A stretch of DNA of 37,954 bases, from contig JAFPXU010000087.1 of the NCBI GenBank assembly GCA_017394605.1, forward strand, positions 1 to 37,954. The letters run 5' to 3'. Below are positions 1-8,331 of this stretch, piece by piece. The DNA comes from Clostridia bacterium (GTDB taxonomy: Bacteria; Bacillota_A; Clostridia; Christensenellales; CAG-138). The notes beneath the pieces are model-generated. The model made no database searches and was not told the DNA's origin. It saw only the letters and a program-made list of their open reading frames with translations. Made by a program: the position numbers and the translations under genes. Every line of letters begins with the position of its first letter. Position 1 is the first letter of the stretch.

Positions 1-1
1 C

Positions 2-127
2 AATGGCAAGGCGGCTGAGGCAGCGAGAAGAATGGGAAAAACTATATCAGTGATTTGCAGTGAATATGGTGATGGTTTACCAAAAGTAAAAGCGCATCAT
101 ATTGCATATGGGACACATACCAAATGA
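2..127 (+). CDS. C-terminal fragment of an unidentified protein (5' end outside window)
   Basis: An open frame enters from the left edge and runs 41 codons to a TGA at 125-127. The visible tail is basic and reads like a small helical, possibly DNA-binding end (it contains NGKAAEAARRMGK and ends in YGTHTK). I do not recognise the family. No start codon or ribosome site is inside the window, so this can only be the 3' end of a longer gene or a remnant. It lies at the edge of the AT-rich segment. Confidence 0.35.
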   Translation, partial: NGKAAEAARRMGKTISVICSEYGDGLPKVKAHHIAYGTHTK

Positions 128-805
128 AACTGCTTTTTCTTGAACGTCCCGACAAAAATGGTGCATCGTTCAACTGATTCGGAATAGATGTGCCGGTTGC
201 CAGTGCAAATCCGTTATGGTTATTCGTACCACTTTGAGTGTTCGTAAAGAATTTACGAGCGCTCTTTTTTTGAATCCGTTATTACTACTCGTATCAAACA
301 AGACCGGACCTTCGATCTTTTCTTTTTGGAAGTGGTCATTTGAAATAGTTGCCGGGAATTGTGGCTTGCTGTTTCTTCTGCCCATTCAATTGCTGATTTT
401 TTGCATAGCTTTTTCTCTACGGCTATATCTCTATGTTGCCATATTCTGCGAAACTGCTTAGATGGACACATCTGGAATAGAAGTATCCAATGTCACGATA
501 GAAAAAGCAGCAGAACACTTCTGCATACTTGATATCGTTTACAACAACCACCTAAATATCGCCACATAGGCTAATGAAATAAATCTACGAGGTGTAATAG
601 TTTATTATTTACAGCAGCATGAACTCTCCCGAACAAATAATAGACTATAAAACTGAGAAATTGGTATAATAATTTAAATGACCCGCTTAGAAACACGCTA
701 GAATTGATGTTAATTCTTTTTTCGTATCAAAATACGTTTTTAATCCTTAAGATAAGATAAACCAAAAAATATAAATCATTCAGTTATAGAGGAGATTTCC
801 TAGCT
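128..805. other. Gene-poor AT-rich stretch
   Basis: No convincing gene is present. The short open frames on both strands lack ribosome sites and recognisable domains. Visible structure includes an imperfect direct repeat (207-230 and 272-295, both starting around AATCCGTTAT), a promoter-like site at 641-670, and a small hairpin followed by five T at 723-741 in the presumed leader of the next gene. Confidence 0.5.
641..670 (+). promoter_or_regulatory. Sigma-A type promoter candidate for the GT-C-like gene
   Basis: TAGACT at 641-646, an 18-base spacer and TATAAT at 665-670. The -10 is extended (TGG directly before it). It would give a leader of about 130 bases before the TTG start at 806. The weak hairpin with a T-run at 723-741 lies inside that leader and might attenuate. 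Confidence 0.45.
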
Positions 806-2599
806 TTGCGAATTGTTTTATTATCACTTGCATTACTTGGTTATTACGGTGCGTTCTGTATGTATTATCCCGATCGGAAACCGTATTTCTTATTATCTTT
901 TATTGCTTTCAGTACTCTCACAGGATTGATATTTGGAATACTGGAACATTTAATTCTTGGGTTCTGGTTTGTTATCATTATTGGAATCCTACTACTAATT
1001 GTGCTGACAGCACGACATCTGTTCCATAAATCTTTTGCAGTTGATTTTCGCTGTTTATTTCAAATTTCCATTTTGTTTTGCTGTATAGCAGGAATATGGT
1101 TGTTTGCTATTACTAGAAACACGGCAATTTCCCATTGGGATGATTGTACACACTGGTATAGAATCTGCAAAATGATATTTGCAGAAAAGCGTCTACCTTC
1201 AATGCCAGATATGGATTTCCCCACCTATGTTCCCGGCACTGCAATATGGATTAACTTCATTACATATTGTATTGGATTCTCAGTCCCAAATTGTTTTTTT
1301 GCCCAAGGAATGGTCAATGTGGCTTGTTGCTCATGTCTTTTTTCTCTGATCCCAAAGAGAGAAAAACAAAATAAAAGCGTCTTCTTCATTTCCGTTCTAT
1401 TTTGTTGTGTTGTTTCAGTTGCTTTATGCGCTTTTGAGTTTAGTACTTATTCGCTCACGGTTGACACTTTAGTGGCGCTTGTTCCATTATCTTGCTTCTG
1501 TTTCATTATCACTAAAAGAAGTGATTCTTTATCTTATGTGCTATTGGCACTGATTCTCAGTTTTGCTGCTCAGATTAAAAACTCAGGATTAATTTTTATT
1601 TTCTTCATTTCAATTGCTTATTGTTTTGCAAACCAGGGAACAGAGCGATTTTCTATTGTCAAATCTATCGGGCTAGTTGTTCCCCCTGTCGTTTTTGATT
1701 TGGCATTCTGGGTCCATGTCCGTCAAGTGTTTGGAGACGTATCTAATACAGGTCATGCTGTTTCCGTATCACGCTTTTTGTCTAATTTTTCTGAAAAAAA
1801 CGGTCAGCAATTACTTCAAATCATTAAATCGTATTTCGCTGAGGTTTTTAACTTTGGAAGTAGTTACTCATCTGTCCGTTTAATTTGGGTTTGTCTTGCT
1901 CTCTCTATTTTGTTCGTAATTATCCTTAACGTTTTCAATAAAAGTGAAGTATTGCATTATATCAAGAAATGGACCATTTATTATTTCCTGATTGTTGGCC
2001 TCTATTTTTTAGGTTTGCTTGTCAGTTATTTATTTGCTTTCCAGACAACCGTACTGGCTAGTTTCAATCGATATATGGCATCTGCCGCAATATTTGTTTT
2101 TGGAGTAATTTCAGCAAATATCATGTGGGTTATAGCTCATACAGAATTCTCCGAAAAAGGACAGTTTTATTCGCTTTTAGCTTTTTTAGTTGCTTTCTCT
2201 CTCTTTATTTCACCATATTTAGATTACAGATACATTTGGGGCAGAGACTATGCCAAAGCCCAGTACACTGATCAACAGTGGAAATACTGTTCTGCATTAT
2301 TTGCAGAACAATGGAATTACAATGAAAAGCAGGTAGCTGTGTTTCAAGGATCACAAGATTTCCCTGGGGAATCTTATGGAAAAACAATGTCAATGATACA
2401 AACATATTTGCGCACAACTAATGTCGAAGTGTTTAATACCGAAGAGGTTGCTGCTCATCAATTGACGGATGCAGAAATAGATTTTATCAGGAACAGCGAT
2501 TATTATGTGTTTTTAAAAGATCATTCGGAAATATATGAACTATTATCAGAATATATTCCTAATGGAGAGTTCCATGTTGGTCTGTGTACTGTCAAATAA
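806..2599 (+). CDS. Polytopic membrane protein, GT-C glycosyltransferase-like (GT39/ArnT type)
   Basis: The 597-residue protein is strongly hydrophobic, with roughly ten or more membrane segments and a soluble C-terminal tail of about 120 residues. After the first few helices (near residue 110) comes the acidic loop motif SHWDDCTHW, which resembles the acidic first-loop catalytic motif of GT-C lipid-phosphosugar-dependent glycosyltransferases. This suggests sugar transfer to a surface glycan, lipid or protein on the outer face, but the assignment rests on topology and one motif. The TTG start is chosen because AGAGGAGA (788-795) lies about 10 bases upstream; the next in-frame ATG would remove part of the first helix. 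The gene is much more AT-rich than those from 2965 onward and has no functional partners here, which fits acquisition by transfer. Confidence 0.6.
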   Translation: MRIVLLSLALLGYYGAFCMYYPDRKPYFLLSFIAFSTLTGLIFGILEHLILGFWFVIIIGILLLIVLTARHLFHKSFAVDFRCLFQISILFCCIAGIWLFAITRNTAISHWDDCTHWYRICKMIFAEKRLPSMPDMDFPTYVPGTAIWINFITYCIGFSVPNCFFAQGMVNVACCSCLFSLIPKREKQNKSVFFISVLFCCVVSVALCAFEFSTYSLTVDTLVALVPLSCFCFIITKRSDSLSYVLLALILSFAAQIKNSGLIFIFFISIAYCFANQGTERFSIVKSIGLVVPPVVFDLAFWVHVRQVFGDVSNTGHAVSVSRFLSNFSEKNGQQLLQIIKSYFAEVFNFGSSYSSVRLIWVCLALSILFVIILNVFNKSEVLHYIKKWTIYYFLIVGLYFLGLLVSYLFAFQTTVLASFNRYMASAAIFVFGVISANIMWVIAHTEFSEKGQFYSLLAFLVAFSLFISPYLDYRYIWGRDYAKAQYTDQQWKYCSALFAEQWNYNEKQVAVFQGSQDFPGESYGKTMSMIQTYLRTTNVEVFNTEEVAAHQLTDAEIDFIRNSDYYVFLKDHSEIYELLSEYIPNGEFHVGLCTVK

Positions 2600-2964
2600 G
2601 ACATAAGTACAGTTCAACCGTTCATGTTTTTATTAAATAGAAACACTCATAATTGTAGCTAAAGTCCAAAGAAAGAAGAATGGTTTATCTTCTTAATCAA
2701 CATAGAAGTTGAAATTTTGATAGTTCATCCTTCTAGCTGCATCTATTGAAAGAGTCCCTGGTTTTGTGTTATTTGCCCTAACAGTTTTTTGTTTACTGAT
2801 ACCCATTTACATAGGCTATGCTTCATTAGCCTGTATTTTGTCACATTGATACTCTAATTTATAAAAAAGAACTGTTCGAAAAAGCGGGGAAAAAGAAGCA
2901 AAAAGGTATAAAAAGAACTGCTCTTATTCTAGCTTTTAGCTCTTCTGATTTCAAAAACCTATCT
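2600..2964. other. AT-rich intergenic stretch without a gene
   Basis: No coding region is supported. It holds a 7-bp hairpin (2673-2679 with 2688-2694) with no clear T-run, and two near-identical short repeats containing TATAAAAA-GAACTG around 2860-2876 and 2907-2922. The second repeat lies close to where base composition shifts to that of the rest of the window. Confidence 0.45.
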
Positions 2965-3681
2965 TCACGGTCGGGGAATCCGATACACGGAAACAGATCC
3001 GTTGTCCGTTTCAGGGTCCGCCGATAATCCTCTCCTGCGCCGCGTCAGATAAATCAGTCCGCTCTTTTCTGCTTTGATATGCTCATCCACGGATATGTCC
3101 AGAGAAAACCGCTCTGAAACATTGATCACGCGTGTGCTGCCTGACACCTGTTCCCTTTGAATCCCAGCCCCATAGGAAAGGTGGGTATGTCCGTGCAGAA
3201 AAAAACGCGGATGGTATTGATCAATCAAATCCCGAAACGCCTCAAAGCCCCTATGGGCGTAATCGTCAAGATCGCCAATGTCTCTCGGAGGCGCATGGGC
3301 GATTACAACGTCCACTCCCCCAGCCTTTTTTATGGCATAGCGGAGCCTTGCGATCCTCCACTGCATCTGTCTTTCAGTGTACTGATGAGGTCCTTTGTTA
3401 TATAAGAGGCAGCCGCCGAGTCCGAGTATCCGTAAGCCGTTGTAGATGACAAGATGTCCATCGATATCCTCACAGCCCTCCGGTGGCGTTATATCATATC
3501 TTCCGTCGTGATTCCCGTGAACATACAGGAGTCTCGCGTGGCTCATCGTCACGAGAAACGTAAGATACTGCGCCTTTAAGTCTCCGCAGGAGAGAATGAG
3601 ATCATATTCGTCCAGCCTTCCCCGAACGAAATAATCCCAGAGCGCCGGGCATTCCACGTCTGCAACCGCCAATATCCTCAT
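2965..3681 (-). CDS. Calcineurin-like metallophosphoesterase
   Basis: The 238-residue protein has the binuclear-metal phosphoesterase motifs in order: ADVE (residues 7-10, in place of the usual D-x-H), GDLK, GNHD, AHAPP and GHTH near residue 165. An acidic residue at the second position of motif I occurs in a subgroup of Firmicute phosphoesterases, as far as I recall, so it need not mean loss of activity. No signal peptide is seen, so it should act in the cytoplasm on an unknown phosphoester, possibly a nucleotide. The start overlaps the stop of the preceding gene as ATGA, and GGAGGAG lies just upstream of the ATG, so the two are probably translationally coupled. The partner is a nucleoside-binding-type protein, which makes nucleotide or nucleoside signalling or salvage a reasonable inference. 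Confidence 0.85.
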   Translation of the reverse strand: MRILAVADVECPALWDYFVRGRLDEYDLILSCGDLKAQYLTFLVTMSHARLLYVHGNHDGRYDITPPEGCEDIDGHLVIYNGLRILGLGGCLLYNKGPHQYTERQMQWRIARLRYAIKKAGGVDVVIAHAPPRDIGDLDDYAHRGFEAFRDLIDQYHPRFFLHGHTHLSYGAGIQREQVSGSTRVINVSERFSLDISVDEHIKAEKSGLIYLTRRRRGLSADPETDNGSVSVYRIPRP

Positions 3682-5627
3682 AACTCCTCCGCTGATTCGG
3701 GAAGAATGCGCTCTCTGTGTACACCAAGCTCGCGCACCAGTGTCCGGGACATTGGGAATATCTCATCATACTCCGGGATATGCCCTTCGACGTATTCTGC
3801 AAGGCGATCCATCTTGAGTATCTCAAGAGATGAAAGTTTGTTTTCTCCGTCCGAAATCAAGGTTCCGTCCTGTGCCGCGAGTCTCTGTCCGAAAGGATCA
3901 AGCGTGCCGTTTTTCAGCATTCCCATCAGGGTCTCCGCGAGTTTCCTGACTCCTGAGGGCACATGCTCGGAAAGCGTAACATCTATCACGCCCGAATCCA
4001 TGCCCCACCAGTAGTTGACTGCTTGGTCTCTTTTCTCCGGACTCCCGGATAGAATCGAGCGAACGATATTCTCGTACAGTTTTCCCCACATCCAGCAAGG
4101 TGAGGCAAGCGGTTTCAAACTGCCGCCGTTTTCCATGAGGAACGTACCGTATTCCCCGCGCATCAGATAATGCACATCAGGAAGAGGAATGTCCCGGTTC
4201 GAAATGACACTGACGCCCTTTGCCTTAAGAGTCCCTATGCAGTCAACGTTCGTGCAGGTCCATTCCAGCAACACTTTCGCTCTCGGATTCGTCATTCGTA
4301 CACCGAGCGCGAAAGCGTTGATCGATGCGGGCACACCAAGAATGGGGTAGGAGCCCACATAGCCAACGAGATCGTTTTCCGCAAGCGCTCCCGCAATAAC
4401 GCCGGTAATGAACTTTCCCTCATATGTTCGGCAGTAGTAACTTTTTACGCTTGATAACGGCTGGCAGGCCGAGCAGTTATAAAACCTGACTCCTGGGTGT
4501 TTCACTGCCGCTTTAAGCGTCTCGTTAAACATCGGGGGCGTCGTGGTAAAAACAAGTTCCGCTCCGTCGGATACGGCCTTTTCTATCATTTCTTCTACCG
4601 TTTCGCCGGTATCGGCATGAAAATAATGGTTTACGGCAACAGAATCAGAAAGAGCCTCCGAAAGATGCTCGGCACCCTCCACATGGCCCCTTGTCCAGGT
4701 GCTGTTATCCGGATCCCTGTCATACAGAAAGGCAACTGACAAATGTTTCGGAACAGCGGAAATGATTTTCTGGATAACACTCTTCTTTTCCTCACTTGAG
4801 GGGAGCGTTTCGACCTTTATCGCTTCCGGCTCGGAAACAGTCTTTACATCACCCCAAAGTCCGGACAGAGCTTTTTTCAGCTCCATTTGAGACATGTCGG
4901 CAAACTGATCGTAAGAATACACCTTGAGGAAGAGCAGCAGAGCGTCCTCCGGATCAATTCCTTCTTTCACACCTCCGAGAGAATTGAACGCTTCCTTAAA
5001 GAAATAGTAGTTCGAGACAAGCGTTCTCTTTTCAGTATCTGACCATCTTTCTCCGGTTTTCTTTCCGATTGCTGAAAGCAGCCGTGAGTAATCACCGGGA
5101 TTTTTAAACTGAATATCCCAAATACCGGTTTCCTTCTGAAAATCCACAAATTCACGATAAGCCTCATATGTTGGACCGGACATATCGGAATGCGTAATCC
5201 TCGAAATGTGCGCGGAAATTCTGGCCGCGCCGAAGTATTTCAATACACTCACGCGTTTGTTTCCTTCGACAACATAAAAATTGCCGAGATACTCCACGCA
5301 CTCGATAGCGTCCCGAATACCTGTATCGGAAAGATGCGCCTCGCAAAGCGACATCCACTTCATGGCAAACTCGCTGCCCGGACTCAGCAGCGGAAAAAAG
5401 GAGGCGGAAAACGCGTTTGTCCTCCCGGCGGACTTTATCCCGATAATACGGTCTATAGGAATATCCGAAACAGGCAGTTCCTGAACGGATATACTGCTGA
5501 ATTCCGATAGTATCTCGTCAAGCACGGCCGGGAACGGATCCATCCCGAGCGCTTCCCGTTCTTTCTTTTCCTTCAAACCCATACGCTGGGCTTTACTATA
5601 CTCGTCAATGATAACTGTCGAAGCCAT
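3678..5627 (-). CDS. ParB-like domain fused to BMP/PnrA-type nucleoside-binding domain
   Basis: The 649-residue protein starts with a polar segment, not a signal peptide or lipobox. Residues about 55-150 resemble a ParB/Srx-like fold, including a GRTNAF element and the stretch FYVVEGNKRVSVLKYFGA. From about residue 290 to 600 it resembles the BMP family (PnrA/TmpC) of purine nucleoside-binding ABC lipoproteins: strand FLYDRDP, then NCSACQP and GVIAGALAENDLVGYVG. BMP proteins normally sit outside the membrane with ABC genes beside them; here there is no secretion signal and no permease or ATPase. A cytoplasmic nucleoside sensor or regulator is therefore more likely than a transporter subunit. 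The ATG has AGGGA upstream, a good promoter lies at 5658-5686, and the stop overlaps the phosphoesterase start. Confidence 0.8.
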   Translation of the reverse strand: MASTVIIDEYSKAQRMGLKEKKEREALGMDPFPAVLDEILSEFSSISVQELPVSDIPIDRIIGIKSAGRTNAFSASFFPLLSPGSEFAMKWMSLCEAHLSDTGIRDAIECVEYLGNFYVVEGNKRVSVLKYFGAARISAHISRITHSDMSGPTYEAYREFVDFQKETGIWDIQFKNPGDYSRLLSAIGKKTGERWSDTEKRTLVSNYYFFKEAFNSLGGVKEGIDPEDALLLFLKVYSYDQFADMSQMELKKALSGLWGDVKTVSEPEAIKVETLPSSEEKKSVIQKIISAVPKHLSVAFLYDRDPDNSTWTRGHVEGAEHLSEALSDSVAVNHYFHADTGETVEEMIEKAVSDGAELVFTTTPPMFNETLKAAVKHPGVRFYNCSACQPLSSVKSYYCRTYEGKFITGVIAGALAENDLVGYVGSYPILGVPASINAFALGVRMTNPRAKVLLEWTCTNVDCIGTLKAKGVSVISNRDIPLPDVHYLMRGEYGTFLMENGGSLKPLASPCWMWGKLYENIVRSILSGSPEKRDQAVNYWWGMDSGVIDVTLSEHVPSGVRKLAETLMGMLKNGTLDPFGQRLAAQDGTLISDGENKLSSLEILKMDRLAEYVEGHIPEYDEIFPMSRTLVRELGVHRERILPESAEEL

Positions 5628-5646
5628 TATTCATCCCTAATCGTTT

Positions 5647-5686
5647 TTCGAATTCGAAGTATACCACCCGCAAATCGGGTAATCAA
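5647..5686 (-). promoter_or_regulatory. Promoter with two palindromic operator candidates before the ParB-BMP gene
   Basis: On the minus strand TTGATT (5686-5681), a 17-base spacer and TATACT (5663-5658) match the sigma-A consensus well. The spacer holds an inverted repeat, ACCCG-N5-CGGGT. A perfect 12-base palindrome TTCGAATTCGAA (5647-5658) covers the last base of the -10 element and the region where transcription should start. Both symmetrical sites are placed where a repressor would block the polymerase. The leader would be only about 25 bases. Confidence 0.65.
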
Positions 5687-5926
5687 GAGAAATCACTCGC
5701 GTAAACACAGTCTCTGCGATGTTTAGCGCATAAAGAGGAACCACAATCTAATCGATCATCGGATACGTTCGGATACTGAAACTGGTAATTGATGTAACAA
5801 GCTCAATCCCGGGAATTCCTGGCAGTTTTGATTTCATGCACAGAACGCCAAAAACAGTCATTGAACCTTCAGATACGAAAAAAATCACCAAATCGGTATT
5901 TGTTTTCACTGAATCTGCGGTAGAAT

Positions 5927-5954
5927 TTGCCGCACATTTATTTTACAATATAAT
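5927..5954 (+). promoter_or_regulatory. Promoter of the LysM peptide gene
   Basis: TTGCCG at 5927-5932, a 16-base spacer and a perfect TATAAT at 5949-5954. It lies about 60 bases upstream of the start codon. The rest of 5687-5926 shows no gene. Confidence 0.7.
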
Positions 5955-6013
5955 CGTAAGATGAAGATCATCTTAATATAAAAAGCAATATACGAATTAA
6001 GGAGGATCATACA

Positions 6014-6253
6014 ATGGATTTGAAGGATCTCGTAGAAGCAACTGCTGAAGACCTGAAGGGTGTCGCGGGCGGCGCGCTTGCAACCAGATATTACATCTAC
6101 ACAGTCGTAAAAGGTGACACGCTCCACAAAATCGCCACAAGGTTCGGAACAACCGTAGACGCAATCTACAACCTGAACCGTGACAAGATCAAGGACAAGA
6201 ACCTGATCAGGATCGGCTGGAAACTGATCATCCCGGTTACCGAAATCAAATAA
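6014..6253 (+). CDS. Small LysM-domain protein with a double-glycine leader-like N-terminus
   Basis: The 79-residue protein has two parts. Residues 1-20 resemble the leader of class II bacteriocins and related ABC-exported peptides: charged, helical and ending in Gly-Gly (19-20), with Leu14 and Val17 at positions -7 and -4 and Asp13 at -8 relative to the cut. Residues about 27-74 are a single LysM repeat (YTVVKGDTLHKIA at the start, IRIGWKLIIPV at the end), which binds N-acetylglucosamine polymers such as peptidoglycan. There is no Sec signal peptide. The inference is export and trimming by a peptidase-containing ABC transporter, then wall binding; no such transporter is in the window. AAGGAGG lies at ideal distance, and the gene has its own promoter and terminator, so it is expressed alone. 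A cytoplasmic LysM protein is the alternative. Confidence 0.85.
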   Translation: MDLKDLVEATAEDLKGVAGGALATRYYIYTVVKGDTLHKIATRFGTTVDAIYNLNRDKIKDKNLIRIGWKLIIPVTEIK

Positions 6254-6267
6254 TCAAAACAAACTAG

Positions 6268-6301
6268 AACAACGGTTCGATTTCTCGGACCGTTGTTTTC
6301 T
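6268..6301 (+). terminator. Intrinsic terminator of the LysM gene
   Basis: A 13-bp stem (6268-6280 with 6285-6297, all pairs canonical except one G-T wobble) closes a TTTC loop. It ends in a short T-rich tail, 15 bases after the stop codon. Confidence 0.85.
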
Positions 6302-6473
6302 GTTCTAGTTTATAAAGGCTATTTTCGCAAGCTACAGTCTTTTTTCCCACAAAAATGAATAATAATGATACAATATATATTACTGGCTTTTGTATCCCTT
6401 CTCAGTGCTATTCAGTCCTCTGTTGGGGCAGCACTGGCTATCTGTTGCAATTCCTGAGAAAGGCGGTCTTCCC

Positions 6474-6944
6474 ATGTCTCAGTTATCACTCAGCGACATT
6501 GAATATTCCAGCAGAAAAAAGAAAACGAAACGCGATTCCGTTCTTCAAACAATCGACAACCTTCTCCCATGGTCAGAATGGATCGAGTTGATTCGGCCTT
6601 TTTATCCCGAAGGAAAACGCGGACGTCCCCCGATTGCAATCGAAACGATCCTGCGGATGTACATCCTGCGTACGCTTTACAAACTGTCCGACACATCCGT
6701 TGAAGACGCGGTGTATGACAGTTATGCGATGCGCAGTTTTCTCCAGATCAATTTCTTCACCGAGCAGGTTCCCGATGCAACGACACTCAGAAGATTCCGT
6801 TATCTTTTGAGCAAGCATCGTCTTTCGGAACGAATCGCTTCAGATTTTGCAGCCGCCGTGAAACAGGCGGGGCTTGTTCTTCGTCGCGGAACGATTCTGG
6901 AAGCAACCGTCATTTCTTCAGCTCCTTCAAGAAAAAAGCAATGA
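6474..6944 (+). pseudogene. Truncated IS5-family transposase
   Basis: From the ATG at 6474 (AGAAAGGCGG upstream) the 156 codons match the N-terminal half of IS5-group DDE transposases such as InsH: a Ser/Lys-rich start, LLPWSEW, IRPFYP, GRPP, ETILRMYILRTLYKLSD, VEDAVYDSYAMR, PDATTLRRFR, and the first catalytic-region strand ending in EATVISSAPS. Full-length relatives have about 320-340 residues, so the rest of the DDE domain is missing. After the stop at 6942-6944 no frame continues the family. Open sequence extends upstream to 6390, but the family start and the ribosome site favour 6474. I found no matching terminal inverted repeats, so this is a dead remnant. Confidence 0.85.
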
Positions 6945-7314
6945 TGTTTGCCAGCCCGAATCATCTATACCATCGGAGGGATGTTTTTCATTCCTCTTTT
7001 TCTTGCGTTCTTCGACTATCATGCGACTTGTTAGAAAAGAATTACTGCGGTCAATGATCTCCTCCCTCAAAACAGAAAACCGCTTTACTGAACCGATACG
7101 GTTGACGGTGATCCGAATCCAACAAAGCAAGACCGCTCAGAGACGGAAAATCCTTACACAGGAGCCAACATTGAACCATTGGAGAAAATGAATTATAATT
7201 GAGTTCGAACGAAAAGAGAGCGTTGTTCTGCTTCTCTTTGGAAATACCACAAAAAGCCCGTCCTACGCTCGGTTTTCCCTGCGGGTACGGGCAGGAAACG
7301 GATTCACAGCCACC
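6945..7314. other. Non-coding stretch between the IS5 remnant and the amidase gene
   Basis: The short open frames here (for example 6874-7191) show no domain and no transposase continuation. The stretch holds a promoter at 7171-7199 and a hairpin at 7213-7239 in the leader of the amidase gene (nine paired bases per arm and one bulge). The leader also has a loose GCCCGT/ACGGGC inverted repeat around 7257-7290. No known riboswitch consensus was recognised; I looked for a c-di-AMP ydaO-type element and did not see one. Confidence 0.5.
7171..7199 (+). promoter_or_regulatory. Promoter of the cell-wall hydrolase lipoprotein genes
   Basis: TTGAAC (7171-7176), a 17-base spacer and TATAAT (7194-7199): a near-consensus sigma-A promoter. 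It leaves a leader of about 110 bases before the amidase start and probably serves both hydrolase genes up to the terminator at 10195. Confidence 0.75.
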
Positions 7315-8274
7315 ATGTTCTTAAGAAAATGCCGAATTACTCGGATAATCTCCGTATTCTGTGCCGGGATAGCGGTTTTATCTGCTATTTCCGGGTGTTC
7401 TCGTGTGCAAGTGCCAAGTATCGACTCTCAGGATACCGCTATCTCTCCCGCGCCGGTTGAGTCAGCAACCTCCGTTCCTGTTCTGGTCGATCTCGAAGTT
7501 GCTGAAACCCCAGTCCCCGAACCCGCGGCTACGCTTCCGCCGACACCTTCTCCGACGCCCGAGCCCGCTCTTGCAGGTTTCGTCATCGGGGTGGATCCCG
7601 GGCACCAGCTTCACTACGACCCCTCCGATGAGCCCGTCGCTCCCGGCTCAAGTACCATGAAGAAAAAAGTTGCCGGAGGATGTCAAGGCGTCAAATCCAG
7701 AATCTTCGAATACGAGGTTAACCTTGCGGTCGGTCTTTTCCTGCGTGACTATCTGGAAGCCGACGGGGCAACCGTCATCATGACCAGAACGGTTCAGGAC
7801 GTTAACATTTCCAACTCCGCAAGAGCGATTATGTTCAACGACGCGAATGTGGATCTCGGCATCCGAATCCATGCTGACAAAGCAAGCGACAGAGCCAAAC
7901 GCGGCGTCCACATGCTGATTCCGAAAGAGTACCGCACAGAATGGTATGATACAAATTTAAAGGCCGCTCAATGCATTCTGCAACACTATCACTCGGATAC
8001 CGGTCTGCCCATCGTACGGGGAACGGGTATCTCAGAACGCGGGGATCAAACGGGCTTCAACTGGTGCACCCGACCTGTCGTCTGCATAGAAATGGGTTAT
8101 CTCAGCAATCCGGAAGACGATGCGTTCCTTTCTTCCACGGAAGGTCAGCAGCTTGCGGCGAAAGGACTTTATGACGGGATTCGTGCGTTCCTGCTGGGAG
8201 AACCCGCGTCCGTTGATGCCGGGGCTGGCGTTAACGCCGATGCAGTCGAAGACTCCGAAAACGCCGACGAATAA
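7315..8274 (+). CDS. N-acetylmuramoyl-L-alanine amidase lipoprotein (Amidase_3)
   Basis: This predicted zinc amidase cuts the bond between muramic acid and the stem peptide of peptidoglycan. The 319-residue product has a basic start, a hydrophobic segment and the lipobox AISGC, so it should be anchored outside the membrane. A Pro/Thr linker (about residues 50-85, TPSPTPEP) follows, then the Amidase_3 domain. Zinc and catalytic positions can be followed: His97 in DPGHQ, Glu134 in YEVNL, His186 in IHAD and Glu259 in EMGYLSN. The C-terminus adds a short Ala/Asp-rich tail. The ATG is chosen because it gives a complete signal peptide, although only a distant AGGAAACGG precedes it. The NlpC/P60 lipoprotein gene starts 57 bases downstream and is probably cotranscribed, giving two wall hydrolases made together. 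Confidence 0.92.
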   Translation: MFLRKCRITRIISVFCAGIAVLSAISGCSRVQVPSIDSQDTAISPAPVESATSVPVLVDLEVAETPVPEPAATLPPTPSPTPEPALAGFVIGVDPGHQLHYDPSDEPVAPGSSTMKKKVAGGCQGVKSRIFEYEVNLAVGLFLRDYLEADGATVIMTRTVQDVNISNSARAIMFNDANVDLGIRIHADKASDRAKRGVHMLIPKEYRTEWYDTNLKAAQCILQHYHSDTGLPIVRGTGISERGDQTGFNWCTRPVVCIEMGYLSNPEDDAFLSSTEGQQLAAKGLYDGIRAFLLGEPASVDAGAGVNADAVEDSENADE

Positions 8275-8331
8275 TACGACCATAATAAGGAGAAAACCGT
8301 CCGGCACTCCCGGAATCGGTTCCATCATCTT

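Noticed and set aside
216..461. Short hydrophobic frame in the AT-rich region
   Set aside because: No ribosome site, no family, and overlapped by equally poor frames on the other strand.
6874..7191. Possible continuation of the IS5 transposase in another frame
   Set aside because: The translation does not resemble the second half of IS5 transposases, so the 3' part is missing and not merely frameshifted.
7200..7314. c-di-AMP (ydaO-type) riboswitch before the amidase gene
   Set aside because: Such switches often precede wall hydrolases, but the leader is too short and lacks the conserved core; only simple hairpins are seen.
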